Assembly (NCBI RefSeq): GCF_013450155.1
Contig: NZ_JACCKD010000001.1
Location: 682,001-746,000 of the forward strand
Direction: 5' to 3'
Origin: Haloechinothrix aidingensis
GTDB taxonomy: Bacteria; Actinomycetota; Actinomycetes; Mycobacteriales; Pseudonocardiaceae
Length of the DNA: 64,000 nucleotides
Numbering within the stretch: the stretch's first letter is position 1; every line of letters starts with the position of its first letter. The notes below the pieces were generated by a model, which saw only the letters and a program-made list of their open reading frames with translations, searched no databases and had not been told where the DNA came from. This document shows positions 34,686-44,795 of the stretch, piece by piece. The position numbers and the translations under genes are program-made.

Positions 34686-36230
34686 ATGACCCCCGCAGAG
34701 AAGTCCCCAGGGCGTGTCGCATTCGTGGGCTCCGGGCCGGGTGACGCCGGGCTGCTGACGGTGCGCGCCAAGGAACTGCTCGGCTCGGCCGATCTGGTCG
34801 TCACGAACCCGGACGTGCCGTCGACCGCCCTCGCCTACGCGGGCGACGAGTCCGAGGTGCGACCTGCCGTGGGTGAGCCGGGCGAGGTCGCCAAGGACCT
34901 CGCCAACGAGGCGGACGCGGGAAGGCTCGTGATCCGCCTCGTGGCGGGCGACCCGCTGACACAGCAGGCCGTCGTCGGCGAGGCGCACGCCGTCGCGCGC
35001 ACCGACGCGGTGTTCGACATCGTCCCCGGTGTCTCGCCCGGTGTGGCTGTGCCTGCCTACGCCGGGATCGCCCTCGGCGGCGACTACACCGAGATCGACC
35101 TGCGCAACGAGGTCGACTGGGCCTCGCTCGCGAGCGCGCCGGGCACCCTGGTGCTGCACGGGACCTCGGCCCACCTGGCCGAGGTCGCCTCCGCGCTCAC
35201 CGAGCACGGGCGCAAGCCGGAGACGCCGGTCGCGGTGACCGCGAACGGGACGATCAACACGCAACGCACCATCGACACGACGCTGTCCGCGCTCGCCGCG
35301 GACGTGGGTGAGACGGTCGGCCCGCTGGTGATCACTATCGGCGAGGTCGCGGGCGAGCGTGGAAACCTGTCGTGGTGGGAGTCGCGTGCCCTGTACGGGT
35401 GGAAGGTGCTCGTCCCCCGCACCAAGGAGCAGGCGCGCGACATGACGGACCGCCTGGTCGGCCACGGGTCCACCCCGCACGAGGTGCCGACGATCTCGGT
35501 GGAGCCGCCGCGCAGCCCCGCCCAGATGGAGCGTTCCGTCAAGGGACTCGTCGATGGCCGCTACCAGTGGGTGGTGTTCACCTCGGCCAACGCCGTGCGT
35601 GCGGTGTGGGAGAAGTTCAGCGAGTTCGGGCTGGACGCCCGCGCGTTCTCCGGAGTGAAGATCGCCTGCGTCGGGGAGGCCACGGCGGCGAAGGTGCGCG
35701 CGTTCGGGATCGTGCCGGACCTCGTGCCGTCCGGCGACCAGTCCAGCGAGGGCCTGCTCGCGGAGTTCGACCCCTACGACGACGTGTTCGACCCGGTCAA
35801 CAGGGTGTTGTTGCCGCGGGCCGACATCGCGACCGAGACGCTCTCGGCAGGCCTGACCGAGCGTGGCTGGGAAGTCGACGACGTCACGGCGTACCGTACG
35901 GTGCGTGCCGCGCCGCCACCGGCCGAGACCCGCGAGATGATCAAGACAGGTGGTTTCGACGCGGTGTGCTTCACCTCGGCATCGACGGTGCGCAACCTGG
36001 TGGGTATCGCGGGTAAGCCGCACCAGCGCACGCTGGTGGCCTGCATCGGGCCGAAGACCGCCGAAACCGCGGCGGAGTTCGGCCTGCGCGTCGACGTGCA
36101 GGCCTCCAAGCAGCTGGCGACCGTGCTCGTCGACGAGCTCGCCGAGCACGCGGCGAAGCTGCGTGCCGAGGGTGCCCTGCCGCCGCCGCGCAAGGCCAAG
36201 CGCACCCGCCGCAGCTCGACATCGTCCTGA
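34686..36230 (+). CDS. hemD: Uroporphyrinogen-III C-methyltransferase/synthase fusion
   Basis: 514-aa two-domain protein. Residues 1-245 form a SAM-dependent tetrapyrrole methylase-like domain ([15 protein letters not shown] at 14-28, AGDPL near 98, [15 protein letters not shown] near 116). Residues 250-495 form uroporphyrinogen-III synthase ([37 protein letters not shown]). The methylase part lacks the phenylalanine-rich FxFGRG stretch after GDP and the THR motif found in active SUMT enzymes, so it may be inactive; this fits the mycobacterial HemD homologues as I recall them. ATG 34686 has AAGGAG upstream. It lies 127 bp after hemC. Confidence 0.93.
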   Translation: MTPAEKSPGRVAFVGSGPGDAGLLTVRAKELLGSADLVVTNPDVPSTALAYAGDESEVRPAVGEPGEVAKDLANEADAGRLVIRLVAGDPLTQQAVVGEAHAVARTDAVFDIVPGVSPGVAVPAYAGIALGGDYTEIDLRNEVDWASLASAPGTLVLHGTSAHLAEVASALTEHGRKPETPVAVTANGTINTQRTIDTTLSALAADVGETVGPLVITIGEVAGERGNLSWWESRALYGWKVLVPRTKEQARDMTDRLVGHGSTPHEVPTISVEPPRSPAQMERSVKGLVDGRYQWVVFTSANAVRAVWEKFSEFGLDARAFSGVKIACVGEATAAKVRAFGIVPDLVPSGDQSSEGLLAEFDPYDDVFDPVNRVLLPRADIATETLSAGLTERGWEVDDVTAYRTVRAAPPPAETREMIKTGGFDAVCFTSASTVRNLVGIAGKPHQRTLVACIGPKTAETAAEFGLRVDVQASKQLATVLVDELAEHAAKLRAEGALPPPRKAKRTRRSSTSS

Positions 36231-36240
36231 CGCGCTGACC

Positions 36241-36282
36241 CGGACGGCGGTGGGGGGCTGTGGTGCCCGCCACCGCCGTCCG
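36241..36282 (+). terminator. 13-bp hairpin between hemD and hemB
   Basis: CGGACGGCGGTGG (36241-36253) pairs exactly with 36270-36282 around a 16-nt loop, 10 nt after the hemD stop and just before the hemB start at 36298. It could attenuate read-through from hemD into hemB rather than end all transcription. Confidence 0.7.
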
Positions 36283-36297
36283 AGTACCGTCAGTGGC

Positions 36298-37269
36298 GTG
36301 TTTCCCGAGCACCGACCACGCCGGTTGCGCGGTACGCCCGCGCTCCGCCGCCTTGTCAGTGAGACCACGTTGCGGCCACGGCACCTCGTGCTGCCGATGT
36401 TCGTCGCCGAAGGCAACACCGAGCCACACCCGATCTCGAGCATGCCCGGAGTCGTGCAGCACACGAGGGACTCGTTGCGCAAGGCAGCCGTGGCGGCTGT
36501 GCAGGCCGGTGTCGGGGGGCTGATGCTCTTCGGTGTCCCCCGCGTACACGACGCGCGCGGGTCCGGCGCGACGGATCCCGACGGCGTACTCAACTCCGCG
36601 CTGCGCGACGTGCGCGCGGAGGTCGGCGACGACACGGTCCTGATGGCCGACACCTGCCTCGACGAGTTCACCGATCACGGGCACTGCGGTGTTCTCGACG
36701 CGTCGGGCAATGTGGACAACGACGCCACGCTGAGCAGGTACGCGGAGATGGCCGTTGCCCAGGCCGACGCGGGCGCGCACGTGCTCGGCCCGAGCGGCAT
36801 GATGGACGGCCAGGTGGGCGCCATCCGGCAGGCGCTGGACGAGGCGCGCCGCACCGACGTCGGCATCCTGGCCTACTCGGCCAAGTACGCGAGCGCCTTC
36901 TACGGCCCGTTCCGGGAGGCCGTCGACTCGCAGCTGTCCGGCGACCGCAAGACCTACCAGCAGGACCCGGGAAACGCGCGAGAGGCGCTGCGCGAGATCG
37001 AACTGGACATCGCCGAGGGCGCCGACGCGGTGATGATCAAGCCGGCGATGTCGTACCTCGACGTGCTCTCCGACGCGGCGGAGCAGTCCAGTGTGCCGGT
37101 CGCGGCGTACCAGGTCTCCGGTGAGTACGCGATGATCGAGGCCGCCGTGGCCAATGGCTGGCTGGAGCGTGAGCGTACCGTCCTGGAGTCGCTGACCGCG
37201 CTGCGGCGTGCGGGCGCGGACATGGTGCTGACGTACTGGGCGGCCGACGCCGCCCGCTGGCTCGACTGA
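36298..37269 (+). CDS. hemB: Delta-aminolevulinic acid dehydratase
   Basis: 323-aa enzyme joining two 5-aminolevulinates to porphobilinogen. Two active-site lysines are K196 ([14 protein letters not shown]) and K248 ([11 protein letters not shown]), the latter forming the Schiff base. The metal loop reads [15 protein letters not shown]: Cys120 and Cys130 are kept but the middle cysteine of the zinc triad is Asp122, so it is neither the classical zinc nor the classical magnesium type. GTG 36298 starts 16 nt past the hairpin. Confidence 0.96.
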   Translation: MFPEHRPRRLRGTPALRRLVSETTLRPRHLVLPMFVAEGNTEPHPISSMPGVVQHTRDSLRKAAVAAVQAGVGGLMLFGVPRVHDARGSGATDPDGVLNSALRDVRAEVGDDTVLMADTCLDEFTDHGHCGVLDASGNVDNDATLSRYAEMAVAQADAGAHVLGPSGMMDGQVGAIRQALDEARRTDVGILAYSAKYASAFYGPFREAVDSQLSGDRKTYQQDPGNAREALREIELDIAEGADAVMIKPAMSYLDVLSDAAEQSSVPVAAYQVSGEYAMIEAAVANGWLERERTVLESLTALRRAGADMVLTYWAADAARWLD

Positions 37270-37285
37270 CCCCGGGAGCGGCGCC

Positions 37286-37831
37286 GTGTCGGAACAGGAC
37301 GAACCCGAGAACGAGTCGGAGCGCGAGGCCGCGGGCCTGTCACCCCGTTCGGGTGCGCGACGTACCCCGGAGGGCGGCCCGCCGGTGCAGGTGCGGCTGT
37401 CGTTCTGGATCTGGGTGGTCGCCTCGGCCGGGCTGATCGTCGGTTTCCTGCTGCTGCCCGCGCGGCAGGACGCCATCGTCGCCGAGCTCGTCGAGGCCGA
37501 CCCCGGCGGGGTCAGCGCGGAGGACATCGCCGCGGGGATACCCACCGTGCTGTGGATGTTCGCGATGGCAGGGGTGGCGTTCGGGGTGCTGTCGCTGCTC
37601 TTCGCGTACAAGATGCGGGAGGGGACCCGCTCGGCGCGGTCGGTGCTCATCGCGCTGACCCTGGTGATGGTCGCGTTCCACATCCTCCCCCTCGACCCGT
37701 TCGTCAACGCCGTCACCACGCTCGCGGTCGTGCTGGCCTGCGTGGCGATCGTGCTGACCTTCCTGCCGGGCGCCGGGGACTACTTCCCGAAGCTGCCGCG
37801 GACGGTCCGGCGATGGCGGGACACACCATGA
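37286..37831 (+). CDS. Conserved membrane protein, four predicted helices
   Basis: 181 aa. A polar N-terminal tail (1-35) is followed by hydrophobic helices SFWIWVVASAGLIVGFLLL, PTVLWMFAMAGVAFGVLSLLF, ARSVLIALTLVMVAFHILPL and VTTLAVVLACVAIVLTFLP. No domain is recognised. The GTG start is 16 nt after hemB, so it is probably transcribed with it, and its stop overlaps the next start (ATGA). A similar membrane gene follows hemB in mycobacteria (Rv0513). Function unknown. Confidence 0.8.
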   Translation: MSEQDEPENESEREAAGLSPRSGARRTPEGGPPVQVRLSFWIWVVASAGLIVGFLLLPARQDAIVAELVEADPGGVSAEDIAAGIPTVLWMFAMAGVAFGVLSLLFAYKMREGTRSARSVLIALTLVMVAFHILPLDPFVNAVTTLAVVLACVAIVLTFLPGAGDYFPKLPRTVRRWRDTP

Positions 37832-38322
37832 GCGAGGGGGCGCCGGGGGCGGCCGACCGCAGCGGGACGGTCCTCTACGAGGAGATCGGCGCGACCTGGT
37901 GGCCGCTGGTGTGGGCGCCGGGCCTCGCGGTCGCGGGGATGGGTTTCGACCTGCTGCTCGGCCTGCGCCCCCACGTCATGGGATGGACGCTCGCAGGCGC
38001 GGTCCTGATGCTGTTCACCGCGCTGTGGGTGTACGCGCGACGCCGCTTCCTCCAGGTGCGGCTGACCGCCGCCGAGCTGTGCCAGGCGGACGAGCGCGTG
38101 CCCGTGGACCGGATCGACCGGGTCGAGGCAGGCGCCGACGCGGACAGCGGTGAGCGTCCCAGCCTCGCGCCGGCGGGTACCCGGGTACTCGGCGGTGGTA
38201 TGACGCCGCCACGCAAGTACGAGGAGCTGTTGCTCCGCCTCGACGACGGCACGCTCGTGCTGGCCTGGGCAAGGGACGCCGCGCGGCTGGAGTCCGCGCT
38301 GCGTAGCGTCCTGTCCCGGTGA
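37828..38322 (+). CDS. Hypothetical membrane protein (two helices plus soluble tail)
   Basis: 164 aa. It begins SGTVLYEEIGATWWPLVW, has a tight pair of hydrophobic helices (LVWAPGLAVAGMGFDLLLGL, GWTLAGAVLMLFTALWVYA), then a soluble beta-rich part (FLQVRLTAAELCQADERVPVDRIDRVEA... LLLRLDDGTLVLAWARD). This resembles DUF3093-like or bacterial PH-type membrane proteins, but I cannot assign it firmly. It overlaps the previous gene by 4 nt. Confidence 0.75.
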   Translation: MSEGAPGAADRSGTVLYEEIGATWWPLVWAPGLAVAGMGFDLLLGLRPHVMGWTLAGAVLMLFTALWVYARRRFLQVRLTAAELCQADERVPVDRIDRVEAGADADSGERPSLAPAGTRVLGGGMTPPRKYEELLLRLDDGTLVLAWARDAARLESALRSVLSR

Positions 38323-38348
38323 GCATCCCGGTTGAGTAGGGTGAGTAC

Positions 38349-38672
38349 GTGGGCGATACGGCAACGCAGCGAGTGGATACCCGGGTGGCTCCGGGCCGGA
38401 GCGGTCCCGTCGGGGTGCACCGGCCGCGACGCGCGCTGGTCGCCGTGCTGGAGGTGCTGCTCGCCGCGGGACTGCTGTGGGCGGCGTGGGCTGCCTGGTC
38501 ACAGGGCGTGGCGGTGATGGAGGCCGCACCGATCACCGGCGCGGACGGCACCGTCACCCGCTACCACGGAAACTGGAGCGGGTTCGCTGTCGCGTTGGCG
38601 ACCGGGACCGCGCTGTTCGTGCTCGACGCCGTGCGGCAGGTCATGCTCGCTGTCGGCTCGCGGCGCAACTAG
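38349..38672 (+). CDS. Small membrane protein (Rv0514-like)
   Basis: 107 aa with two hydrophobic helices (LVAVLEVLLAAGLLWAAWAAW and FAVALATGTALFVLDAVRQVMLA) and a short external loop TGADGTVTRYHGNWSG between them. GTG 38349 lies 26 nt after the previous stop. Function unknown; conserved position between hemB and hemL. Confidence 0.72.
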   Translation: MGDTATQRVDTRVAPGRSGPVGVHRPRRALVAVLEVLLAAGLLWAAWAAWSQGVAVMEAAPITGADGTVTRYHGNWSGFAVALATGTALFVLDAVRQVMLAVGSRRN

Positions 38673-38786
38673 GTCGAGTCTGTCGATCCCGGTTACCTGC
38701 CGCGCGGGGCGGCGTGGCGGCTGACGGCGTTCTCGCGGACCTGACCCCTGCTCGTTCACGACAGGCCACGTGCCAGACTGGCTGCT

Positions 38787-40088
38787 GTGAGTGTGCGGAT
38801 CCAGCAGTCGCAGGAATTGTTCGAGCGAGCGACCTCGGTCATCCCCGGTGGTGTCAACTCGCCGGTGCGGGCGTTCAGCTCGGTCGGTGGGACACCACGC
38901 TTCATGGTCTCCGGCGAGGGCGCGTACCTGTCCGACGAGGACGGCAACCGCTACGTCGACCTGGTCTCGTCCTGGGGGCCGATGATCCTGGGGCATTCCC
39001 ATCCGGCTGTCGTCGAGGCCGTCCGGTCCGCGGCCGGCTCGGGGCTGTCCTTCGGCACGCCCGTGCGGGGCGAGGTGGACCTGGCGGCTGAGATCATCAG
39101 GCGGGTCGATCCGGTCGAGCAGGTACGGCTGGTCAACTCCGGCACCGAGGCGACGATGACCGCGATCCGGCTCGCGCGGGCGTTCACCGGCCGCGACAAG
39201 ATCGTCAAGTTCGCGGGCTGCTATCACGGTCACGTGGACGCGCTGCTCGTGCAGGCGGGCTCCGGGGTGGCGACGCTCGGCCTGCCGACCTCGCCGGGGG
39301 TCAGCGACGCGCAGGCGGCCGACACCATCGTGCTGCCCTACAACGACATCGAGGCCGTGCGTGCCTGCTTCGCCGAGCATGCCGGCCGGATCGCCGCGGT
39401 GATCACCGAGGCCGCCGCTGGCAACATGGGTGCGGTCGCTCCGGTGCCCGGGTTCAACGCCGAGCTGCGTCGGCTGACGGCAGAGGACGGCGCCCTGCTG
39501 ATCATGGACGAGGTCATGACCGGGTTCCGGGTGTCGGCGGCGGGCTGGTACGGCCTCGACCAGGTGGCAGGAGATCTGTACACCTTCGGCAAGGTCATGT
39601 CGGGAGGCCTGCCTGCCGCGGCGTTCGGCGGCCGGGCCGACGTGCTCGCCATGCTCGCGCCGAGCGGCTCGGTGTATCAGGCGGGCACGCTTGCCGGCAA
39701 CCCGGTGGCCGCCGCGGCCGGGTTGGCGACACTGCGGGCTGCGGACGAGGCGACATACCACGTGCTGGACGCCAACGCGCAGCGGCTGGGCACGATGCTG
39801 ACGGAGGCGCTGTCGGCGGCAGGGGTCGCCCACACCATCGGGCAGGCAGGGAACCTGGTGTCGGTGTTCTTCAGCGAGGAGCCGGTGCGCGACTACGAGG
39901 GAGCTCGCAAGGCCGAGTCGTTCCGCTACCGGCCGTTCTTCCATGCCCTGCTCGAACAGGGCGTGTTCGCGCCACCGAGCGCGTTCGAGGCGTGGTTCGT
40001 CAACACCGCGATGGACGACAACGCGTTCGAGGCCATCGAAGCGGCATTGCCCGCGGCGGCGCGGGCCGCGGCGGAAGCGACGGCATGA
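38787..40088 (+). CDS. hemL: Glutamate-1-semialdehyde 2,1-aminomutase
   Basis: 433-aa PLP enzyme converting glutamate-1-semialdehyde to 5-aminolevulinate, the step between HemA and HemB. The start [25 protein letters not shown] is diagnostic, [13 protein letters not shown] is at 119-131, and the Schiff-base lysine K269 is in [13 protein letters not shown] 38787. The stop overlaps the next ATG by 4 nt, so hemL heads the cytochrome c maturation operon. Confidence 0.97.
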   Translation: MSVRIQQSQELFERATSVIPGGVNSPVRAFSSVGGTPRFMVSGEGAYLSDEDGNRYVDLVSSWGPMILGHSHPAVVEAVRSAAGSGLSFGTPVRGEVDLAAEIIRRVDPVEQVRLVNSGTEATMTAIRLARAFTGRDKIVKFAGCYHGHVDALLVQAGSGVATLGLPTSPGVSDAQAADTIVLPYNDIEAVRACFAEHAGRIAAVITEAAAGNMGAVAPVPGFNAELRRLTAEDGALLIMDEVMTGFRVSAAGWYGLDQVAGDLYTFGKVMSGGLPAAAFGGRADVLAMLAPSGSVYQAGTLAGNPVAAAAGLATLRAADEATYHVLDANAQRLGTMLTEALSAAGVAHTIGQAGNLVSVFFSEEPVRDYEGARKAESFRYRPFFHALLEQGVFAPPSAFEAWFVNTAMDDNAFEAIEAALPAAARAAAEATA

Positions 40089-40735
40089 GCCGCCCCGGTT
40101 CGGCCAGCGCGCGTACCGTCGTGCATCTCGTGCGGCACGGCGAGGTGTACAACCCGGAGGGCATCCTCTACGGCAGGATGCCGGGCTACCTGCTGTCCGA
40201 GCGCGGCGTGAAGCAGGCGGTCACGGTGGCCGAGACGCTCGCGCGGCACGACATCGTGCACGTGGTCTCGTCGCCGCTGGAACGCGCGCAGCAGACGGCG
40301 GAGCCGATCGCCGACGCGCATCGCCTGGAGATCGGCACCGACGAGCGGCTGATCGAGTCGGACAACCGGTTCGAGGGGTACCGGGTGTCCGTCGGCAACG
40401 GCGTGCTGCGGGAGCCACGGCACTGGTGGAAGCTGCGCGACCCGTTCACGCCGTCCTGGGGTGAGCCCTACACCGACATCGCACGGCGCATGCTGGCCGC
40501 GGTGTACTCCGCTCGCGCGGAGGCCGAGGGAAGTGAGGCGGTGTGCGTGTCGCACCAGCTGCCGATCTGGACCCTCCGGCGGTTCCTGGAGATGCGCAGG
40601 CTGTGGCACGACCCGCGGAACCGGCAGTGCTCACTCGCGTCGGTGACGAGCCTGGTTTTCCGTGGTGAGATGCTCGGTGAGGTCGTGTACAGCGAACCGG
40701 TGGGGCGTACCGACCCGACGGTGACCGGCGCATGA
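40085..40735 (+). CDS. Histidine phosphatase family protein (Rv0525-like)
   Basis: 216 aa. The RHG motif [22 protein letters not shown] (about 13-34) carries the phosphorylated histidine; [15 protein letters not shown] and the second His in VSHQLPIW complete the site. The substrate is unknown. It overlaps hemL upstream and the ResA-like gene downstream by 4 nt each, so it is made together with the cytochrome c biogenesis proteins. Confidence 0.88.
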   Translation: MSRPGSASARTVVHLVRHGEVYNPEGILYGRMPGYLLSERGVKQAVTVAETLARHDIVHVVSSPLERAQQTAEPIADAHRLEIGTDERLIESDNRFEGYRVSVGNGVLREPRHWWKLRDPFTPSWGEPYTDIARRMLAAVYSARAEAEGSEAVCVSHQLPIWTLRRFLEMRRLWHDPRNRQCSLASVTSLVFRGEMLGEVVYSEPVGRTDPTVTGA

Positions 40736-41313
40736 CCCGGTGGACGGCGTACGTGGCGCTGGCAGCGGCGGCGCTGCTGGCCGTCACCGGGTGCGAGGCA
40801 GGCGCAGGCGACGCCGCGGGCGGCGAGTTCAGCTTCGTCGCCCCGGGCGGGGACACGGACATCCGGTACCCGGTCGAGGAACGGCAGGAGATGCCGCCCG
40901 TGGCCGGGGAGGACCTGTTCGACGAGGACGAGGAGATCTCCACGGAGGACTTCGCTGGCGAGGTCGTCGTCATCAACATCTGGGGCCAGTGGTGCGGCCC
41001 GTGCCGCAGGGAGGCCCCTGTGATGCAGCGGATCCACGAGGAGTTCGCCGACGAGGGAGTTCAGGTCCTGGGTATCGACGTGCGCGATCCGTCGCGGCAG
41101 GCCGCGCAGGACTTCATGGCCGACCGCGGGCTGGACTACCCCTCGATCTACGACCCGCCGGGCAAGTCGCTACTGGCGCTGTCCGGTTACCCGCGCAACA
41201 TCGTGCCGTCCACCATCATCGTGGACCGCGAGCAGCGTGTCGCGGCCGTGTTCCTGCGGGAGCTGCTGTACGAGGATCTGCGTCCCGAGGTGGAGCGCCT
41301 GGCGGCCGAGTAG
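40732..41313 (+). CDS. resA: ResA/TlpA-like thiol-disulfide lipoprotein (Rv0526-like)
   Basis: 193 aa. A signal peptide with lipobox VTGC (Cys21) indicates an exported, lipid-anchored protein. The thioredoxin fold follows, with WCGPC (87-91) and a cis-Pro in NIVPSTIIVD. It should reduce apocytochrome c haem-binding cysteines outside the membrane, receiving electrons from the CcdA protein encoded next. ATGA overlap with the phosphatase gene. Confidence 0.93.
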   Translation: MTRWTAYVALAAAALLAVTGCEAGAGDAAGGEFSFVAPGGDTDIRYPVEERQEMPPVAGEDLFDEDEEISTEDFAGEVVVINIWGQWCGPCRREAPVMQRIHEEFADEGVQVLGIDVRDPSRQAAQDFMADRGLDYPSIYDPPGKSLLALSGYPRNIVPSTIIVDREQRVAAVFLRELLYEDLRPEVERLAAE

Positions 41314-41359
41314 TGCCCCGGGGGAGTTGAGACGCACGCCACTGCCTACGCTGGGTTGC

Positions 41360-42133
41360 GTGGACGGCGTGACTGAGCTGGCGATCTCGGGGCCTTTGCT
41401 GTTCGCGGCCGCCGTCGCGCTACTCGCCGGGCTCGTGTCGTTCGCATCCCCGTGCATCGTCCCCCTTGTGCCCGGTTACCTCGCGTACATGTCCGCGATG
41501 GTCGGCGCGGACGCTCCCGCCGTCTCGGAACACGAGGATCGGGGCGCGGGCCGGTACCGGGTCGTAGTCGCCTCGGTCCTGTTCGTGCTCGGGTTCACCG
41601 CGGTGTTCGCCGCCGGGATCGGCGGAGTGGTGTGGCTCGCCGATGCGCTGCTGATCAATCAGGGGCTGCTGGAACGCGTCGGCGGGGTGCTCACGATCGC
41701 GATGGCGCTGGTGTTCCTCGGCCTGGTGCCGTTCATGCAACGGGAGGTGCGGGTACACGCCGTCCCGCGCGCGGGCATGGTCTCCGCGCCGATGCTGGGT
41801 GGGGTCTTCGCGCTGGGCTGGACTCCGTGTGTCGGGCCAACGCTGGCGGGGGTCCTGGCCATCGCCAGCTCGACGGGGGAGACGGCGGCCAGGGGTTTCC
41901 TGCTCGTCGTGGTGTACTGCCTCGGCCTCGGCCTGCCGTTCGTACTGATCGCGTTCGGGACCCGCTGGGCGATGCGGGCAACGGACTGGTTGCGCAGGAA
42001 CAGCCGCCGCGTGCAGGTCTTCGGCGGAGTGCTGATGCTCGGGGTGGGGATCATGCTCGTGTCCGGTCTCTGGGGATGGCTCATGGCGTGGATGCGTGAC
42101 GCGTTCATCACCGACGTGGTGCTGCCCATATGA
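41360..42133 (+). CDS. ccdA: Cytochrome c biogenesis protein CcdA
   Basis: 257-aa polytopic membrane protein with six hydrophobic segments. The two redox cysteines are C32 (FASPCIVPLVPGYL) and C157 (GWTPCVGPTL), at symmetrical positions in the two halves. It passes electrons from cytoplasmic thioredoxin to the external ResA-like protein. I used GTG 41360; GTG 41369 is possible. Overlaps resB by 4 nt. Confidence 0.95.
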   Translation: MDGVTELAISGPLLFAAAVALLAGLVSFASPCIVPLVPGYLAYMSAMVGADAPAVSEHEDRGAGRYRVVVASVLFVLGFTAVFAAGIGGVVWLADALLINQGLLERVGGVLTIAMALVFLGLVPFMQREVRVHAVPRAGMVSAPMLGGVFALGWTPCVGPTLAGVLAIASSTGETAARGFLLVVVYCLGLGLPFVLIAFGTRWAMRATDWLRRNSRRVQVFGGVLMLGVGIMLVSGLWGWLMAWMRDAFITDVVLPI

Positions 42134-43776
42134 CCACTGGAGGTGACGGCGGTCCCGCAGCGCGGGAGCGGACCTACCGCGACACCCCGGTGCGGCGGAT
42201 GCTGGCGTTCGCGCGCAACACCTGGCGTGGCCTGACGTCGATGCGGGTCGCGCTGATCCTGCTCTTCCTGCTCGCGCTCGCCGCCTTCCCCGGCGCCGTG
42301 CTGCCGCAGCGGATGGTCGACGACTCGGCCGTGTCCCGCTACATCGATGACTACGGCTGGTGGGGCAGGCTGCTCGACCGGCTGCAGTTCTTCGACGTCT
42401 ACGGCAGCGTGTGGTTCTCCGCGATCTACCTGCTGCTACTGGTGTCCCTCGTGGGGTGCCTTGTGCCGCGCAGCGCCGAGTACGTCAGGTCGATGCGCGC
42501 CAAACCCGTCCTGACGCCACGCAACCTGGCGCGGATGCCGCATCACCGCGCGGGTGAGCTGCGCGCGGACCCGGACTCGGTGATCGCCAGGGCGCACGAC
42601 AGGCTGGCGAGGTGGCGCCGCGTCGAACGCACCGAGCAGGACGGCGCGCGCACCATCAGCGCGGAGCGCGGTTACCTGCGGGAGACCGGCAACCTGGTGT
42701 TCCACTTCGCGTTGCTCGGATTGATCATCGCCTTCGCCGTCGGGCACATGTACAAGTACGAGGGCCAGGTGATCGTGCACGCCGACGGCTCGGAGTTCTG
42801 CAACTCGGGGATCTACGCCTTCGACACCTTCAACGCGGGGCTGAACGTCGACGGGACCGGGTTGACGCCGTTCTGTGTGCGGGTGAACGACTTCGAGGCC
42901 GACTACCTGCCGAACGGCCAGCCGGACAACTACCGCGCCGACATCGAGTACCAGTCCGGCGACGACCTGCGGGACGGCACCTGGCGGCCGTACGACCTGC
43001 AGGTCAATCACCCGCTGCGCACCGAAGGTGACCGGGTCTACCTGCTCGGCCACGGGTTCGCGCCCGAGTTCACGGTGACCTTCCCGGACGGGCAGCAGCG
43101 CACGAAGGCCACCCAGTGGCGCCCGAACGACCAGGTCACCCTCCTGTCCGACGGGGCGACCAAGTTCGACCCGCCCGGGGTGACCGACGCGGCGGAGCGT
43201 CGCTCCAGCCAGATCGCGATCACCGGCCTGTTCGCGCCGACGGCGCACTTCAACGGCAAGATCCTCACCTCGTCCGCTCCCGATCTCGAAGATCCGGCCG
43301 TCGCCGTCGACGTGATGCGTGGTGACCTCGGCATCGACTCCGGCTACGGGCAGTCCATCTTCGAGATCGACGAGAAGATGGTCGAGCAGGACAGGCTGGA
43401 ACGGGTCGCGAGGGAGAACCTCCGGGTCGGTGAGGAGATCGAGCTCGACGACGGCACCCGCATCTCGTTCGACGGGGTCCAGCGGTGGGCCTCGCTGCAG
43501 GTCTCGCACGATCCCACGCAGGGCTGGGTGCTCGCCTTCGCGATCGTGATGCTGGTCGGGCTGGCTGCCTCGCTGATCGTCAAGCGCCGCAGGTTGTGGA
43601 TCCGGGTGAGCCCGTCCGGTGACGGCGGCGCGGGTAGCCTCGTGCACGTCGGTGGCCTGGCGAGAACCGACCAGGCCGGGTACGGCGAGGAGTTCACCCG
43701 GCTGGCCGCGGACCTGCTCGAGGATACGGGCGGCGAGCGGGACGCCCGGAACGGTTCGGAAAGGAATCGCAGCTGA
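42130..43776 (+). CDS. resB: Cytochrome c biogenesis protein ResB
   Basis: 548 aa. Membrane helices lie near 35-55 (VALILLFLLALAAFPGAVLP), 95-115, 190-210 (FHFALLGLIIAFAVGHMY) and 455-475, with a large external domain between the last two. LPQRMVDDSAV after the first helix is typical of the family. With CcsA it forms the System II haem-export and attachment complex. It overlaps ccdA by 4 nt and ccsA by 1 nt. Confidence 0.95.
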   Translation: MTTGGDGGPAARERTYRDTPVRRMLAFARNTWRGLTSMRVALILLFLLALAAFPGAVLPQRMVDDSAVSRYIDDYGWWGRLLDRLQFFDVYGSVWFSAIYLLLLVSLVGCLVPRSAEYVRSMRAKPVLTPRNLARMPHHRAGELRADPDSVIARAHDRLARWRRVERTEQDGARTISAERGYLRETGNLVFHFALLGLIIAFAVGHMYKYEGQVIVHADGSEFCNSGIYAFDTFNAGLNVDGTGLTPFCVRVNDFEADYLPNGQPDNYRADIEYQSGDDLRDGTWRPYDLQVNHPLRTEGDRVYLLGHGFAPEFTVTFPDGQQRTKATQWRPNDQVTLLSDGATKFDPPGVTDAAERRSSQIAITGLFAPTAHFNGKILTSSAPDLEDPAVAVDVMRGDLGIDSGYGQSIFEIDEKMVEQDRLERVARENLRVGEEIELDDGTRISFDGVQRWASLQVSHDPTQGWVLAFAIVMLVGLAASLIVKRRRLWIRVSPSGDGGAGSLVHVGGLARTDQAGYGEEFTRLAADLLEDTGGERDARNGSERNRS

Positions 43777-44795
43777 TGCCGGTCAACGCAACGCTGTCGC
43801 AGCTGTCCGACTGGTCGTACGGCTCGGCGGCGGCCATCTACCTGCTGGCCATGATCCTGTTCCTCGTCGAGCAGGCGTTCGGCAGGAAGGGGCGGGAGGC
43901 GGCCGAGCGTGCCGGAGCGGGCCGGGACGGGTCGGCCGTGGCGGCGGCCGGCGGCGGGGAGCCTCCGGAGGGCCCGGCGAGTACGACGGCGAGTACGGCT
44001 GCGACTATGGCTGCGAGCGCCGCCGAAAGCCGCCGCAGGGGGCGGGCCGAGCGGTTCGGCAGCATGGGTGTGGCGGTCATGGTGCTCGGCATGTTGCTGC
44101 ACCTGGCCGCGCTGGTGTTCCGTGGCTGGTCAACGGGCCGCGCGCCGTGGGGGAACATGTACGAGTTCCTCATGGTGCTGTGCTTCGCGGCGGTCGTGAC
44201 CTGGCTTGTCGTGATCAGCAGGCATGCCGTGCGGCACCTGTCGGTGTTCGTGCTGCTGCCCGTCGTCCTCCTGCTGTTCCTCGGCGGCACGCTGCTGTAC
44301 AGCACGGCGGTCCCGGTCCAGCCCGCGTTGCAGTCCTACTGGCTGGTCATTCACGTCTCCACCGTCGCGGCCGCGTCCGGAGTCTTCCTGGTGCCCGGTG
44401 TGGCCAGCGTGCTGTACCTGTTCCACTCGGCGCACCAGCGCGACCCGGCCCGGTTCGCCTCCCTGGTGCGGCGGTTGCCGTCGAAGGAGCAGCTCGACCG
44501 GGTGGCCTACCGAGTCACGGTCTTCGCGTTCCCGGTGTTCACCTTCGGCGTGATCGCGGGGGCGATCTGGGCGGAGTCGGCCTGGGGCCGATTCTGGGGG
44601 TGGGACCCCAAGGAGACGGTCGCGTTCATTACCTGGGTGATCTACGCCGCGTACCTGCACGCGCGCGCGACGGCCGGCTGGCGCGGGGACCGTGCCGCGA
44701 TGATCAACATAGCGGGCTTCGCGGTCGTGGTGTTCAACCTGTTCTTCATCAACCTCGTCGTGGCAGGCCTGCACTCGTACGCCCAGGTGGACTAA
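43776..44795 (+). CDS. ccsA: Cytochrome c synthase CcsA/ResC
   Basis: 339-aa multi-pass protein. The haem-binding tryptophan-rich signature WGRFWGWDPKE (270-280) precedes TVAFITWVIYAAYLHAR. Conserved histidines flank it in external loops. A variable Ala/Gly/Ser-rich loop (about 45-90) follows the first helix. It handles haem for attachment to CXXCH motifs together with ResB. It begins within the resB stop (TGATG) and ends the operon before a hairpin. Confidence 0.95.
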   Translation: MPVNATLSQLSDWSYGSAAAIYLLAMILFLVEQAFGRKGREAAERAGAGRDGSAVAAAGGGEPPEGPASTTASTAATMAASAAESRRRGRAERFGSMGVAVMVLGMLLHLAALVFRGWSTGRAPWGNMYEFLMVLCFAAVVTWLVVISRHAVRHLSVFVLLPVVLLLFLGGTLLYSTAVPVQPALQSYWLVIHVSTVAAASGVFLVPGVASVLYLFHSAHQRDPARFASLVRRLPSKEQLDRVAYRVTVFAFPVFTFGVIAGAIWAESAWGRFWGWDPKETVAFITWVIYAAYLHARATAGWRGDRAAMINIAGFAVVVFNLFFINLVVAGLHSYAQVD

